DNA of 57,791 bases from positions 1 to 57,791 of the forward strand of contig VBHX01000175.1 in assembly GCA_005879945.1 (NCBI GenBank), given 5' to 3'. The position numbers and the translations under genes were made by a program. Origin of the DNA: Chloroflexota bacterium. Its GTDB lineage: Bacteria > Chloroflexota > Dormibacteria > Dormibacterales > Dormibacteraceae. The notes beneath the pieces are model-generated. The model was not told the origin of the DNA and did no database searches. It was given only the letters and a program-made list of their open reading frames with translations. Positions 12,335 through 20,853 of this stretch are shown one piece after another (positions within the stretch are counted from its first letter, which is position 1; every line of letters begins with the position of its first letter).

Positions 12335-13837
12335 TTAACAGGCCTGGTCTGGAACCGGTTTCCAACGAAGGATCGGGTCGTCGCTCTGACCCTGCAGGTA
12401 GGCGTTGATCCGGCGTGCCGTGGCCACCTCGTCGAGGCGCCCGACGGGCAGGCTGTGTGGCTCCTGGTGGAGCTTTTCCGGCTCCTCGCGCGCCTGTTTC
12501 ACGATCTCCTTGATCGCGTCCGCGAATGCGTCGAGGGTCGCCTTGCTCTCGGTCTCGGTCGGCTCGACCATGATCGCCTCGGGGACGACCAGCGGGAAGT
12601 AGATGGTGGGGGCGTAAAAGTCACGCTCGAGGAGTCCCTTGGCGACGTCTAGCGCCTTGATTCCATTGGGAGCGAGGTTGTGGGCGCTGGCCACGAACTC
12701 ATGCATGCACGGGCCCTCGTGCGGAAGGTCCAACTGGCCCTCGACGCGCTTGCGCAGGTAGTTGGCGGACAGCACCGCGTCGAGCGATGCCTGGGTCAGG
12801 CCGTCGCCGCCCATGGCGACGATGTATGTGTACGCCCGCACCAGCATGCCGAAGTTGCCGTAGAAGCTGCGGACCCGCCCGATCGACTGCGGCCGCTTGA
12901 AATCGAGCTTGAGGTGGCCGTTCAGCCGCTCTACCGTTGGGGTGGGCAGGAACGGCACGAGCTCCGCCTTCACGCCTACGGGTCCGGCTCCCGGACCGCC
13001 TCCGCCGTGCGGCGTGGTGAACGTCTTGTGCAGGTTCATGTGGACGGCGTCGAAGCCCATGTCGCCGGGGCGGCAGACGCCCATGAACGCGTTGAGGTTG
13101 GCCCCGTCGTAGTAGAGCTTCGCTCCTGTGTTGTGCACCAACTCCGCAATATCCAGTATGTCCCGCTCAAACAGACCCAAGGTATTGGGGTTCGTAAGCA
13201 TCAGCGCGGCGACTCGGCTTGACAGCTTGGATTCGAGGTCGGCCAGGCTGATCCTCCCATCGGGAGCAGAGGCGACCTCGACGACCTGGAAGCCAGACAG
13301 GGCCGCGCTGGCGGGATTGGTGCCGTGGGCGGAGTCGGGCACCAGCACCTCAGTCCTCGCTTCCCCGCGAGAGCGGTGGTAAGCCTGGATCATGCGCAGT
13401 GCCGTCCACTCGCCGTGGGCACCGGCCGCGGGCTGCAGGGTCACCCGATCGACGCCGGCTACGGCACACAGAGCCTGCTCCAGGCGCCACATTAGCTCGA
13501 GCGCGCCCTGCACCGTGTCCTCGTCCTGGTAGGGATGGAGGGCGGTGAACCCGGGCAGGGCGGCCGCGGCCTCGTTGGCCACCGGGTTGTACTTCATGGT
13601 GCAGCTGCCAAGCGGGTAGAACTGCTCGCTGATCGAATAGTTCATCGAGGCGAGCTTGCTGTAGTGGCGCATGACCTCGGGCTCGCTGAGCCTGGGCAGG
13701 GTTGGCGGCCGCGAGCGGAGCAGCTCTCGGGGCAGAACGCTCGCGGGTTCCGGAGCGGCGACCTCGGCCTCGGGCAGCCGAGGCGCATGGGCGTTGGGCC
13801 GGCTTTTTTCGAAGCTGAGAGGCTCGTTCATTTTCAT
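12335..13837 (-). CDS. gcvPB: Glycine decarboxylase (P protein) subunit 2
   Basis: A 500-residue PLP enzyme subunit of the split, two-chain glycine dehydrogenase. Together with GcvPA it decarboxylates glycine and passes the aminomethyl group to lipoyl-GcvH. The PLP Lys is about residue 271 in HMNLHKTF, followed by a glycine-rich loop. Other family marks are YPLGSCTMKYNP, LQPAAGAHGE and DSAHGTNPASA. I place the start at ATG 13837, giving a four-base ATGA overlap with gcvPA; the frame stays open to 14053 but that part is antisense-like filler inside gcvPA. Last gene of the operon. Confidence 0.95.
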   Translation of the reverse strand: MKMNEPLSFEKSRPNAHAPRLPEAEVAAPEPASVLPRELLRSRPPTLPRLSEPEVMRHYSKLASMNYSISEQFYPLGSCTMKYNPVANEAAAALPGFTALHPYQDEDTVQGALELMWRLEQALCAVAGVDRVTLQPAAGAHGEWTALRMIQAYHRSRGEARTEVLVPDSAHGTNPASAALSGFQVVEVASAPDGRISLADLESKLSSRVAALMLTNPNTLGLFERDILDIAELVHNTGAKLYYDGANLNAFMGVCRPGDMGFDAVHMNLHKTFTTPHGGGGPGAGPVGVKAELVPFLPTPTVERLNGHLKLDFKRPQSIGRVRSFYGNFGMLVRAYTYIVAMGGDGLTQASLDAVLSANYLRKRVEGQLDLPHEGPCMHEFVASAHNLAPNGIKALDVAKGLLERDFYAPTIYFPLVVPEAIMVEPTETESKATLDAFADAIKEIVKQAREEPEKLHQEPHSLPVGRLDEVATARRINAYLQGQSDDPILRWKPVPDQAC

Positions 13838-15126
13838 GCGCTGACAGTCTCCACCAGCTCGTCCAGCGCCCGCGGGTCGTTGACTTCCGTGCAGGTGAAC
13901 GTGAGCACACCCTTGAGCTCGCGAAACCAGCGGTGCACGTCTAGGCCGCCCAGGATTCCCTTGCGGGCGAGCTTCCGGTTCACCACGGCCGCCTTGGGAA
14001 CTCGGATCGGGAACTCGTTGAGAAATTGCCGCTCTGGGAAGGCAAGCTCCCATCCGGGGATCGCTGCCAGCCGTTCCGCGAGCGCGTGGGCGCGCTTGAA
14101 GCTGACCTCGGCCACTTGGCGCATGCCCTCAGCCCCCATGTATGTCATGTAGACGCTGGCGGCCAGGGCACACAGAGAGTGGTTCGTGCAGATGTTGGAG
14201 GTCGCCTTCTCCCGGCGGATGTGCTGCTCGCGCGCTGTCAGGGTGAGCACGAAACCGCGACGCCCCGCCGCGTCGTGCGCGGTCCCGATCAGGCGGCCGG
14301 GCAGGCGGCGCACCAGCTCCTTGCGGCACGCGATGAAGCCGACGTGAGGACCGCCGTAGCTGGGGGTGAGGCCAAGCTGCTGGCCCTCGCCGACTGCGAT
14401 GTCGGCGCCGTACTCACCCGGGGGTGCCAGTAGGGCCAGGCTGATCGGGTCGACGCAGGCGATCGCGAGGGCCCCGGCCTCGTGTGCCCGCTTGGTGGCG
14501 GCCGGCGCATCGACCACGAGACCGAGAAAATCGGGCTGCTGAAACACGACCGCCGCGGTCTTCGAGGTCGGCTCGTTGCCTTTGCGGACCTTGATGCCAC
14601 GACCGTCGCCGAATGCCCTCAGCACCTCAACGTACTCGGGATGGACGTAGCCGGAGACGAGGACCTCCTTGCGTCCGGTGTGAACCGCCGCCATCATCGC
14701 CGCCTCGGCCACGGCCGTCGCCCCGTCGTAAAGCGAGGCGTTGGCAACGTCCAGCGCAGTCAGCTCGGCGATGAGCGTCTGGAACTCGTAGATCGCCTGT
14801 AGGGTCCCCTGGCTTGCCTCCGGCTGGTAGGGCGTGTAGGCGGTATAGAACTCGGGTTTCCCCGTTACCGCGGCTACGGCTGCCGGGATGAAGCGGCGGT
14901 AGACCCCTCCGCCGCGGAATGTCAGCCGATCTGGGAAGACAGTGTTCTTGGCCGCCAGAGAGGCGACTTGGGCCATCGTTTCGAACTCAGACAGCCCGTC
15001 GGGCAGCTCCAGGCGGGGGATACGGAGAGTCTTCGGAATGTCGACCAGGAGGCCATCCATGGAGTCGACGCCGATCGCGCCCAGCATCTCGGCGCGCTCG
15101 TCCGGAGAGTGGACCAGGTAGGGCAC
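13834..15126 (-). CDS. gcvPA: Glycine decarboxylase (P protein) subunit 1
   Basis: A 430-residue N-terminal half of the P protein, working as a heterotetramer with GcvPB. Recognised segments include YTPYQPEASQGTLQAIYEFQT, SYGGPHVGFIACR and the conserved NICTNHSL region near the C terminus. The start is GTG at 15126, one base after the gcvH stop. It gives the family-typical N terminus (VPYLVHSPDERAEMLGAIG); the frame is open further but that overlaps gcvH. The two-gene form of P protein is common in Gram-positive bacteria, Chloroflexota and archaea, in contrast to the single-chain form of proteobacteria. Confidence 0.95.
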   Translation of the reverse strand: MPYLVHSPDERAEMLGAIGVDSMDGLLVDIPKTLRIPRLELPDGLSEFETMAQVASLAAKNTVFPDRLTFRGGGVYRRFIPAAVAAVTGKPEFYTAYTPYQPEASQGTLQAIYEFQTLIAELTALDVANASLYDGATAVAEAAMMAAVHTGRKEVLVSGYVHPEYVEVLRAFGDGRGIKVRKGNEPTSKTAAVVFQQPDFLGLVVDAPAATKRAHEAGALAIACVDPISLALLAPPGEYGADIAVGEGQQLGLTPSYGGPHVGFIACRKELVRRLPGRLIGTAHDAAGRRGFVLTLTAREQHIRREKATSNICTNHSLCALAASVYMTYMGAEGMRQVAEVSFKRAHALAERLAAIPGWELAFPERQFLNEFPIRVPKAAVVNRKLARKGILGGLDVHRWFRELKGVLTFTCTEVNDPRALDELVETVSA

Positions 15127-15127
15127 C

Positions 15128-15502
15128 CTAGGCTTGCGACTCCGTGAATCGCTTGTAGGCCGCTTCGTCCAGCAGGTCCTTGGGCAGCTCGCCGGCGAGC
15201 TCGAGCTTGAGGATCCAGCCGTCGCCATAAGGGTCGGAGTTGATGAGCTCGGGCTTGCCGGCCAGCTTGTCGTTCACTGTACTGATGCGCCCGGGGACAG
15301 GGGAGTAGAGGTCGCTGGCCGCCTTGACGGATTCGACGACGCCGAAGCTCTCGCCTGCTTCGAGCCTTCGGCCGGGATTCGGCAGCTCGAGGAAGACGAC
15401 GTCGCCGAGCTGTGCCTGCGCGAAATCGGTGATGCCGACGGTCACGGTCTTGCCGTCGGCGGTGAGCCATTCATGGGTCTTGGTGTAAAGCCGGCCCGCC
15501 AT
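15128..15502 (-). CDS. gcvH: Glycine cleavage system H protein
   Basis: A 124-residue lipoyl carrier that shuttles the aminomethyl intermediate between the P and T proteins and hands electrons to dihydrolipoyl dehydrogenase. The lipoylated Lys is about residue 60 in GVVESVKAASDLYSP. The hammerhead fold is complete and the length is normal. It starts at ATG 15502, about 40 bases after the gcvT stop. The L protein (lpd) and lipoate synthesis genes are not in this window. Confidence 0.96.
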   Translation of the reverse strand: MAGRLYTKTHEWLTADGKTVTVGITDFAQAQLGDVVFLELPNPGRRLEAGESFGVVESVKAASDLYSPVPGRISTVNDKLAGKPELINSDPYGDGWILKLELAGELPKDLLDEAAYKRFTESQA

Positions 15503-15541
15503 GCCATCCTCCCTGTTTCGTGAACGCTGCCGCCGCTCGGC

Positions 15542-16672
15542 TCAGGACTTCACGGGCGCGGCGGCCGATCGCGCCGAACCACGGTAGAAAGGCAGCTGTA
15601 CGACTTCGGCCGAGGCTTCGCGACCTCGAACGTCGACGCGAGCGGCTTCCCCGACTCGCAATGATGCGACTTCCACCATCGCGAGCGCGATGGGGTGGCC
15701 GAGGAAGAACGAGTGAGTGCCGCTGGTGACGGCGCCGACCTTGGCATCCTGGCTGAAAACCGCGGCGCCGTGGCGCGCGATGTCGCCGGGCGCAGTCCTG
15801 AGCCCGACCAGGGTCCGTTTTGGGCCTTCCTCTTTGACCTGCGCCAGCGCGCGCCGGCCAATGAACTCACCCTTCGAGAGCTTCACCGTCCAGCCCAGTC
15901 CGGCCTCGTACGGGTTGACGGTCTCATCCATGTCGTTGCCGTAAAGGCGTAACGCCGCCTCGAGGCGGGTGGCGTCGCGAGCTCCGAGGCCGGCTGGCAA
16001 GGCGCCATGCGGCGTGGCGTGTTCGAGAATTGCGTCCCAAACCGCTCCGACCTTTTGGGAGTCGACGAACAGCTCGAATCCGTCCTCTCCGGTGTAGCCG
16101 GTGCGGGAGATCACCGCTTTGGTTCCGCCGACCTCGCCATCCCGGAAACCGAAGTACGGGATCGACTCCAACCCCGATTCGGCGGTCGATGGCAACAGCT
16201 CCTGTGCCCGCGGGCCTTGGAATGCGAGCAGGCTCAGCTCCTGGCTCCGATCCTCGATCTGTGTGCCCGAGGGCGCGTGCGCGCGCATCCACTCGAGATC
16301 CTTCAGTCGGTTGGACGCGTTGACCACGATCAAAAAATCGTCGGGTCCGTCGGCACTCCTGTAGATGACGAGGTCGTCGAGGACGCCGCCATCCTCTCGG
16401 CACATGAGCGCATACAGGGCTCGATGCGGCTCGAGCCTGGAGACATCGTTGGTGACCAGACCCTGCACAAACCCCGCCGCCCCCGGGCCTCTTACGACCA
16501 CGCGGCCCATGTGCGAGATGTCGAACAGGCCGGCCACCTTCCGAACCGCAATGTGCTCGCCGCGGATCGACGTGTACTGCTGCGGCAGCTCCCAGCCGCC
16601 GAAGTCGACCATGCGCCCACCGAGGGCGACGTGGCGGTCGTACAGGGGCGTCCTGGCCAGGCTAGCCGTCAA
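15542..16672 (-). CDS. gcvT: Aminomethyltransferase (glycine cleavage T protein)
   Basis: A 376-residue T protein, which transfers the methylene group from the H protein to tetrahydrofolate and releases ammonia. Typical segments are RTPLYDRHVALGGRMVDFGGWELP near the N terminus, FDISHMG and, in the middle, TGYTGEDGFELF. The best start is TTG at 16672, which restores the family N terminus and overlaps the preceding sigma-like gene by 11 bases. No ATG or GTG fits, and the longer frame to 16810 lies inside that gene. Ribosome binding is weak, so translation is probably coupled to the upstream gene. Confidence 0.93.
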   Translation of the reverse strand: MTASLARTPLYDRHVALGGRMVDFGGWELPQQYTSIRGEHIAVRKVAGLFDISHMGRVVVRGPGAAGFVQGLVTNDVSRLEPHRALYALMCREDGGVLDDLVIYRSADGPDDFLIVVNASNRLKDLEWMRAHAPSGTQIEDRSQELSLLAFQGPRAQELLPSTAESGLESIPYFGFRDGEVGGTKAVISRTGYTGEDGFELFVDSQKVGAVWDAILEHATPHGALPAGLGARDATRLEAALRLYGNDMDETVNPYEAGLGWTVKLSKGEFIGRRALAQVKEEGPKRTLVGLRTAPGDIARHGAAVFSQDAKVGAVTSGTHSFFLGHPIALAMVEVASLRVGEAARVDVRGREASAEVVQLPFYRGSARSAAAPVKS

Positions 16673-17282
16673 GGTCGGAGCGCTCGTCTTCGTCGTCGTC
16701 CAGGTTGATGGCCTCAGGGTCGATGAAGGCGAGCAGTTCTTCGTCGTACCGGCGCCGGGCCTCGGCGACCACACGGGCGACGTAGAGCGTCCGATCGAGG
16801 GTCCACTCAAGCTTCTCAGCGAGTTCGGCAGCGGTCGGTTTGCGGTGCAGCAGCCGGCGCGTAACCAGCTCGGTTCGCTCGTAGTCCGCGGCTGCGGTCA
16901 CGAGCAGCTCCGCTTCGCGGACGGCCGCAGCCTCGTCTGCGATGGCGGCGTCCATCTGGGCGTCAATCCGACCTTCGGCGAAAGTGGCGAAGTCCGCCTC
17001 TCCGCTCTCGGCAAACGAACGGACCGCTTCCAAAAGCCCGATGGAGCCCTCCTGAACCAGGTCGGAAACCGACAATCGCTGCTCTCCTCGGGCTGCGGCC
17101 AGGCGGATGACCATATCCAGGTGCGCCGCCACGAGGCGCTCCTGGCTCGCTCGATCGCCAAGTCCCGCGCGCTCGAGAAGCCTCGTTTCCTCGCCGGGCG
17201 CCAGATGGCCGGCGAGGCGTGCCTGCTCGATCAACGCGCTCAGTGCGGCGGCATCGTCTGAGCGATCGTCTGGAGTCGACAT
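16662..17282 (-). CDS. Truncated sigma-70-like protein (regions 2 and 3 only)
   Basis: A 206-residue protein. Residues about 44-115 resemble sigma region 2, including the core-binding stretch DLVQEGSIGLLEAV (about 74-87). Residues about 146-162 resemble region 3 (LHRKPTAAELAEKLEW). There is no region 4, and the chain ends in an acidic tail rich in Asp and Glu. In the region 2.3/2.4 segment the aromatic residues used for promoter melting are missing (DFATFAEGRIDAQ in place of a WWIRQ-type motif). It may bind core RNA polymerase without ordinary promoter recognition, or be a decayed sigma gene. The start is ATG at 17282, with a weak GGTGGA before it. It overlaps gcvT and is probably the first gene of that operon. 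Confidence 0.65.
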   Translation of the reverse strand: MSTPDDRSDDAAALSALIEQARLAGHLAPGEETRLLERAGLGDRASQERLVAAHLDMVIRLAAARGEQRLSVSDLVQEGSIGLLEAVRSFAESGEADFATFAEGRIDAQMDAAIADEAAAVREAELLVTAAADYERTELVTRRLLHRKPTAAELAEKLEWTLDRTLYVARVVAEARRRYDEELLAFIDPEAINLDDDEDERSDLDG

Positions 17283-17343
17283 GTCCACCGAATGGATTTT
17301 ACGACGCGACCTCGAACCCTCCCGGCCGGCGCTAGCTTGGCAA

Positions 17344-17359
17344 TGTTCCACGTTTTACA
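17344..17359. promoter_or_regulatory. Degenerate parS-like site
   Basis: TGTTCCACGTTTTACA matches 13 of 16 positions of the palindromic ParB site TGTTCCACGTGGAACA. The left half is perfect and the right half degenerate. It lies in the space between the divergent sigma-like and NfeD genes, about 3.5 kb from parA. A chance match is possible. Confidence 0.3.
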
Positions 17360-17379
17360 TCACCGCTCCGAAGGGGGCC

Positions 17380-17385
17380 TAGACT
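17380..17385 (+). promoter_or_regulatory. -10 element of a likely leaderless promoter
   Basis: TAGACT is followed by six bases and then the ATG of the NfeD gene at 17392, with no ribosome binding site between. This implies that transcription starts at or next to the start codon. Confidence 0.5.
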
Positions 17386-17391
17386 CAAAAC

Positions 17392-18714
17392 ATGCGCGTC
17401 CGCCACTTGCTCGGAGCCGGTGCGGTCGCCCTGGCGATCGCCGCCTTGCTGCCCGCACCAGCGGCCGCGTCCACGCCTCGCGTCGAACAAGCCGACCTCA
17501 ACGGAGACATCAACACGATCATGGCCGCCTACATCTCGGCCTCTGTCTCCCGCGCTGAGGCCGACCACGCCGACGCCCTCCTGGTAGTGATCAACACGCC
17601 AGGCGGAATCTCCACCTCGATGGACGACATCGTGACCAGCCTCCTGAACTCCAAAGTCCCCGTCATCGCCTTTGTCTATCCAAGTGGCGCGCGGGCAGCC
17701 TCGGCCGGACTCTTCGTGGCCCAGGCAGCCGACATCCTGGCTATGGCGCCCGGCACCAACATCGGATCGGCGCACCCGATCCAGGCCACCGGCTCGGACA
17801 TCACCGGTGACCTCGGCAAGAAGGTTCTCAACGATGCGGTGACGCGGGTTCGCAACCTCGCCTCCATGCACGGCCGTAACGCGGATTGGGCAGAAGACGC
17901 AGTGCGCAACAGCGTGAACATCAACGCGGAGGAAGCGGTGCGGCTCCACGTGGCCGACCTGGAGTCACCCGATCCGGCCTCACTGATGAACGCGATTGAC
18001 GGCCGTGTCGTGCCTCGGCCCTCCGGTTCGCTGACGCTGCACGCGGCGGGAGCCCAGATCCAGGACTTCCCGATGCCCTTCTGGATGCTCTTCTTGAACG
18101 CGCTTATCGATCCGACGGTCGCCGCGCTCCTGATCCTGCTCGCCGCCTACGGCATCATCACGGAGCTCTCCACGCCCGGGGCGATCCTGCCCGGCGTCGT
18201 GGGCGGGATTGCAGCCGTGCTCGCGATCGTCTCGCTCGCCAACCTTCCCGTCAACATCGCGGGAGCGCTGCTGTTGCTGCTCGCGCTCGTGCTCTTCATC
18301 GCCGACCTCAACGCCCACACGCACGGCATCCTCAGCTCGGGCGGAGTCGTGGCCCTTCTATTGGGAATGGCGTTCCTCATCAATACCGGGCCGGTCGGGC
18401 TCGGCGTTAATCCACTGGCGGCAGTCATCGCGGCCGCGGTGACGACCGGGTTCTTCGTCTTCTTCATTCGCAAGGTGTGGACCGCGCGGCGCCGTCCTGT
18501 CACGACTGGGTCCGAGGCGCTTGTGGGCGCGAAGGGCGAGGCTCGCGAGGAGCTCGCCCCGGAAGGACTAGTCTTTGTCCGCGGCGCGCTCTGGAAAGCG
18601 GTCGCGTCGAACGGACCGATTCACACGGGCACCCCTGTTCGCGTGGTGGGTCGCAAGGGTTTGCAGCTGCAAGTGGAGGCCGGCGACACCGGACCGAAGA
18701 AGGAGGACGCGTAA
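17392..18714 (+). CDS. NfeD-family membrane serine protease (ClpP-like plus membrane and OB domains)
   Basis: A 440-residue protein. It has a signal peptide (about 1-27), then a ClpP/crotonase-fold protease domain (about 30-200) with the nucleophile region PSGARAASAG and a downstream Lys (LGKKV) able to act as general base. Four or five hydrophobic helices (about 225-365) follow, then a C-terminal OB-like NfeD domain. This is the long NfeD1b class, whose archaeal homologue cleaves the C terminus of stomatin. It shares one base (TAATG) with the SPFH gene behind it, the classic pairing of this protease with its presumed substrate or scaffold. The likely site of action is the cytoplasmic membrane. 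Confidence 0.88.
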   Translation: MRVRHLLGAGAVALAIAALLPAPAAASTPRVEQADLNGDINTIMAAYISASVSRAEADHADALLVVINTPGGISTSMDDIVTSLLNSKVPVIAFVYPSGARAASAGLFVAQAADILAMAPGTNIGSAHPIQATGSDITGDLGKKVLNDAVTRVRNLASMHGRNADWAEDAVRNSVNINAEEAVRLHVADLESPDPASLMNAIDGRVVPRPSGSLTLHAAGAQIQDFPMPFWMLFLNALIDPTVAALLILLAAYGIITELSTPGAILPGVVGGIAAVLAIVSLANLPVNIAGALLLLLALVLFIADLNAHTHGILSSGGVVALLLGMAFLINTGPVGLGVNPLAAVIAAAVTTGFFVFFIRKVWTARRRPVTTGSEALVGAKGEAREELAPEGLVFVRGALWKAVASNGPIHTGTPVRVVGRKGLQLQVEAGDTGPKKEDA

Positions 18715-19541
18715 TGGACATCACGACGCTCGTAGTCGTGGGTGTGGTCGTCGTGCTGGCGCTGATCATCGCGTTCTCGAGCCTTCGTATCGCCAACGAG
18801 TACGAACGCGGAGTGGTGTTCCGCCTCGGCCGTCTCATCGCGCTCAAGGGTCCCGGCCTGTTCTTCATCATTCCGTTCGGCATCGACAGGCTGGTCAAGA
18901 TCGACCTGCGCGTCATCACCCTCGAGGTGCCTCCGCAGGAGGTGATCACCAACGACAACGTCACGGCGAAGGTCAATGCGGTCATCTACTTCCAGGTCAT
19001 CGACCCACAGAGGGCGGTGACCCAGGTCTTGAACTACATCAATGCGACATCGCAGATCGCGCAGACCACCCTGCGAGCGGCGCTCGGTCAGGCCACCCTG
19101 GACGACCTGCTCGCCAATCGCGAGAAGATCAACCAGAACCTGCAGAAGATCATCGACGAGCAGACCGAGCCGTGGGGCATAAAGGTGAGCGTCGTCGAGA
19201 TCAAGGACGTCGAGCTGCCCCAGACGATGCAAAGGGCGATGGCAAAGCAGGCCGAGGCCGAGCGCGAGAAGCGCGCCAAGATCATCAACGCCGACGGCGA
19301 GTTTCAGGCTTCGCAGACGCTCGCAAACGCCGCCCAGATCATCGGGACCCAGCAGGGGGCCCTCCAGCTCCGGTTCCTGCAGACGCTGGTTGAGATCGGC
19401 ACCGAAAAGAACACCACGATTGTTCTCCCCATCCCGATCGAGCTCTTCCGGCCGATCCTGGAGGCCACCTCGACCAGGCCGACGTCACCGGGGCCGACCA
19501 GCGCCCCGGTCCTGTCGCCAACGACCTCGAAGCCAGGCTGA
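18714..19541 (+). CDS. SPFH/band 7 (stomatin-like) membrane scaffold protein
   Basis: A 275-residue protein. It has an N-terminal membrane anchor (about 4-22), an SPFH domain starting at about residue 30 (ERGVVFRLGRL, GPGLFFIIPF) and a coiled-coil region (about 175-225). A Ser/Thr/Pro-rich tail follows. The start is ATG at 18714, overlapping the NfeD stop, with AGGAGG at 18701-18706 as ribosome binding site. The longer frame lies inside the NfeD gene. Slipin-type proteins form membrane microdomains and are paired with NfeD proteases across bacteria and archaea, as here. Confidence 0.92.
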   Translation: MDITTLVVVGVVVVLALIIAFSSLRIANEYERGVVFRLGRLIALKGPGLFFIIPFGIDRLVKIDLRVITLEVPPQEVITNDNVTAKVNAVIYFQVIDPQRAVTQVLNYINATSQIAQTTLRAALGQATLDDLLANREKINQNLQKIIDEQTEPWGIKVSVVEIKDVELPQTMQRAMAKQAEAEREKRAKIINADGEFQASQTLANAAQIIGTQQGALQLRFLQTLVEIGTEKNTTIVLPIPIELFRPILEATSTRPTSPGPTSAPVLSPTTSKPG

Positions 19542-19585
19542 TCCCGCAACTGCCACTCGACGCGGCGGGCGCGTTCGTCTCGCTT

Positions 19586-20620
19586 TTGCTGCCGCTGCCC
19601 CTGATCATCGTCGCCAACTCTGCGGTGGGCAAGCCGTGGGCCGTTCACGCGGCGGGGATCCTCGCCGGGTTGACCTCTGGCGCGACATTTCTTTTCGGCG
19701 CGATCTACTTCGCCGGCGTCCTGGGGCCGCCGTCACCAGGCGTCTCGCCCGCTCCAATCGGGATCGGCCTGATGGTCACGTCTGCGGTCGCCGCTCTGGT
19801 TGCGGCCAATCCATTCCGAACGCGCATCGCCCACCTACTGAGCCTCGATCCTGACAATCCTGTCCACGCCTTGGCACTGGCGTTAGCCGTCATCCTCTTC
19901 GGCTCGCAGGTCACGCTCGTCTTCTTTACCAACGTTCTCGCAGCGGACCAAGCACAACCGCCGCTGACGGTGCTCGACCTGCTCGCGCAGGAGCTGCCGT
20001 TTCTCATCATCGCCGTGACTGGAGTCGGGCTCTTCATCCGCCGAAACGGAGCCGAGACGGCGGTCAGGCTGGGTGTGGTCACGCCGATCTGGTGGCAGAT
20101 CACGCTGGCACTTGCCGCCGCCGGAGTCTTTTTCGCGTTCGCCCAGGGAGTCGACGCGTTGAGCCACTCATGGACGCCAGGCGTCGCCCACCAGATCGAC
20201 ACCACGACCCAGCATGTGTTCGGAGGGCTGAATAACCCGGCCGGGATTGCCGCCATCGCGATACTGCCGGCGATTTGCGAAGAGATCTTGTTTCGAGGTG
20301 CGATCCAGCCGCGGCTGGGGCTGGTTGTCGGCGCGCTGCTGTTCACTTCGATCCACACCCAGTACAGTGTGTCATTCGACACGCTAGCCGTGTTCATCCT
20401 CGCGCTCGGCCTGGGTGTCATCCGCAAATACACGAACACGACGACGTCGAGCATCTGCCACGCCACCTACAACCTCACCGTCAGCATCGGCGTCGGCAGT
20501 CAGTTCCTCGGCTTCGCGATCGCCGCCGAGCTGGCTCTGGTGCTCCTGACCGCATACGCGTTGTGGTCGATTCGGCGCCGCCTGGCCGCCGCGACGAATC
20601 CGACAGGCGGGGGTTCTTGA
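19586..20620 (+). CDS. CPBP-family intramembrane protease
   Basis: A 344-residue polytopic membrane protein with about eight hydrophobic segments. The CPBP (Abi, Rce1-like) motifs are in order: EEILFRG, FTSIHTQYS and CHATYNLTVS, carrying the Glu, Arg, His and Asn residues that form the putative active site. The first recognisable start is TTG at 19586, but the frame is open upstream into the end of the SPFH gene without ATG or GTG, so the true start is uncertain. It follows the SPFH gene by about 44 bases and probably forms a three-gene membrane-quality module with NfeD and SPFH. Substrate unknown. Confidence 0.8.
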   Translation: MLPLPLIIVANSAVGKPWAVHAAGILAGLTSGATFLFGAIYFAGVLGPPSPGVSPAPIGIGLMVTSAVAALVAANPFRTRIAHLLSLDPDNPVHALALALAVILFGSQVTLVFFTNVLAADQAQPPLTVLDLLAQELPFLIIAVTGVGLFIRRNGAETAVRLGVVTPIWWQITLALAAAGVFFAFAQGVDALSHSWTPGVAHQIDTTTQHVFGGLNNPAGIAAIAILPAICEEILFRGAIQPRLGLVVGALLFTSIHTQYSVSFDTLAVFILALGLGVIRKYTNTTTSSICHATYNLTVSIGVGSQFLGFAIAAELALVLLTAYALWSIRRRLAAATNPTGGGS

Positions 20621-20816
20621 CAGCCTGGGTTGTGGGACCGAGATCGAGCCCGTAGCCTCGGCCCTATGGTGCGAGGCGGGGGAGGGGCCGCACCGGGATG
20701 GGAGGGCCCCAAAAAGGAAGGGCAGCGGGGTGGGCGGCGGTGACGGCCTGTGCCGGGCAGGCGAGGCCGGATATTGTTCCCGGATATCGAGCCGCAACCA
20801 CGCTTAACAACCGGTA

Positions 20817-20845
20817 TTGGCAGACTCAACAGCACACGCTACAAT
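20817..20845 (+). promoter_or_regulatory. parA promoter, near-consensus
   Basis: TTGGCA (20817-20822), a 17-base spacer and TACAAT (20840-20845) form a strong sigma-70-type promoter. The expected transcription start, about 20852, lies at the parA start codon (20854), so parA mRNA is probably leaderless or nearly so. No ribosome binding site precedes parA. Confidence 0.7.
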
Positions 20846-20853
20846 CCGCATGA

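Noticed and set aside
16673-17391. Possible glycine riboswitch before the gcv genes
   Set aside because: The space is filled by the sigma-like coding sequence, and no tandem aptamer core was recognised in the remaining 109 bases.
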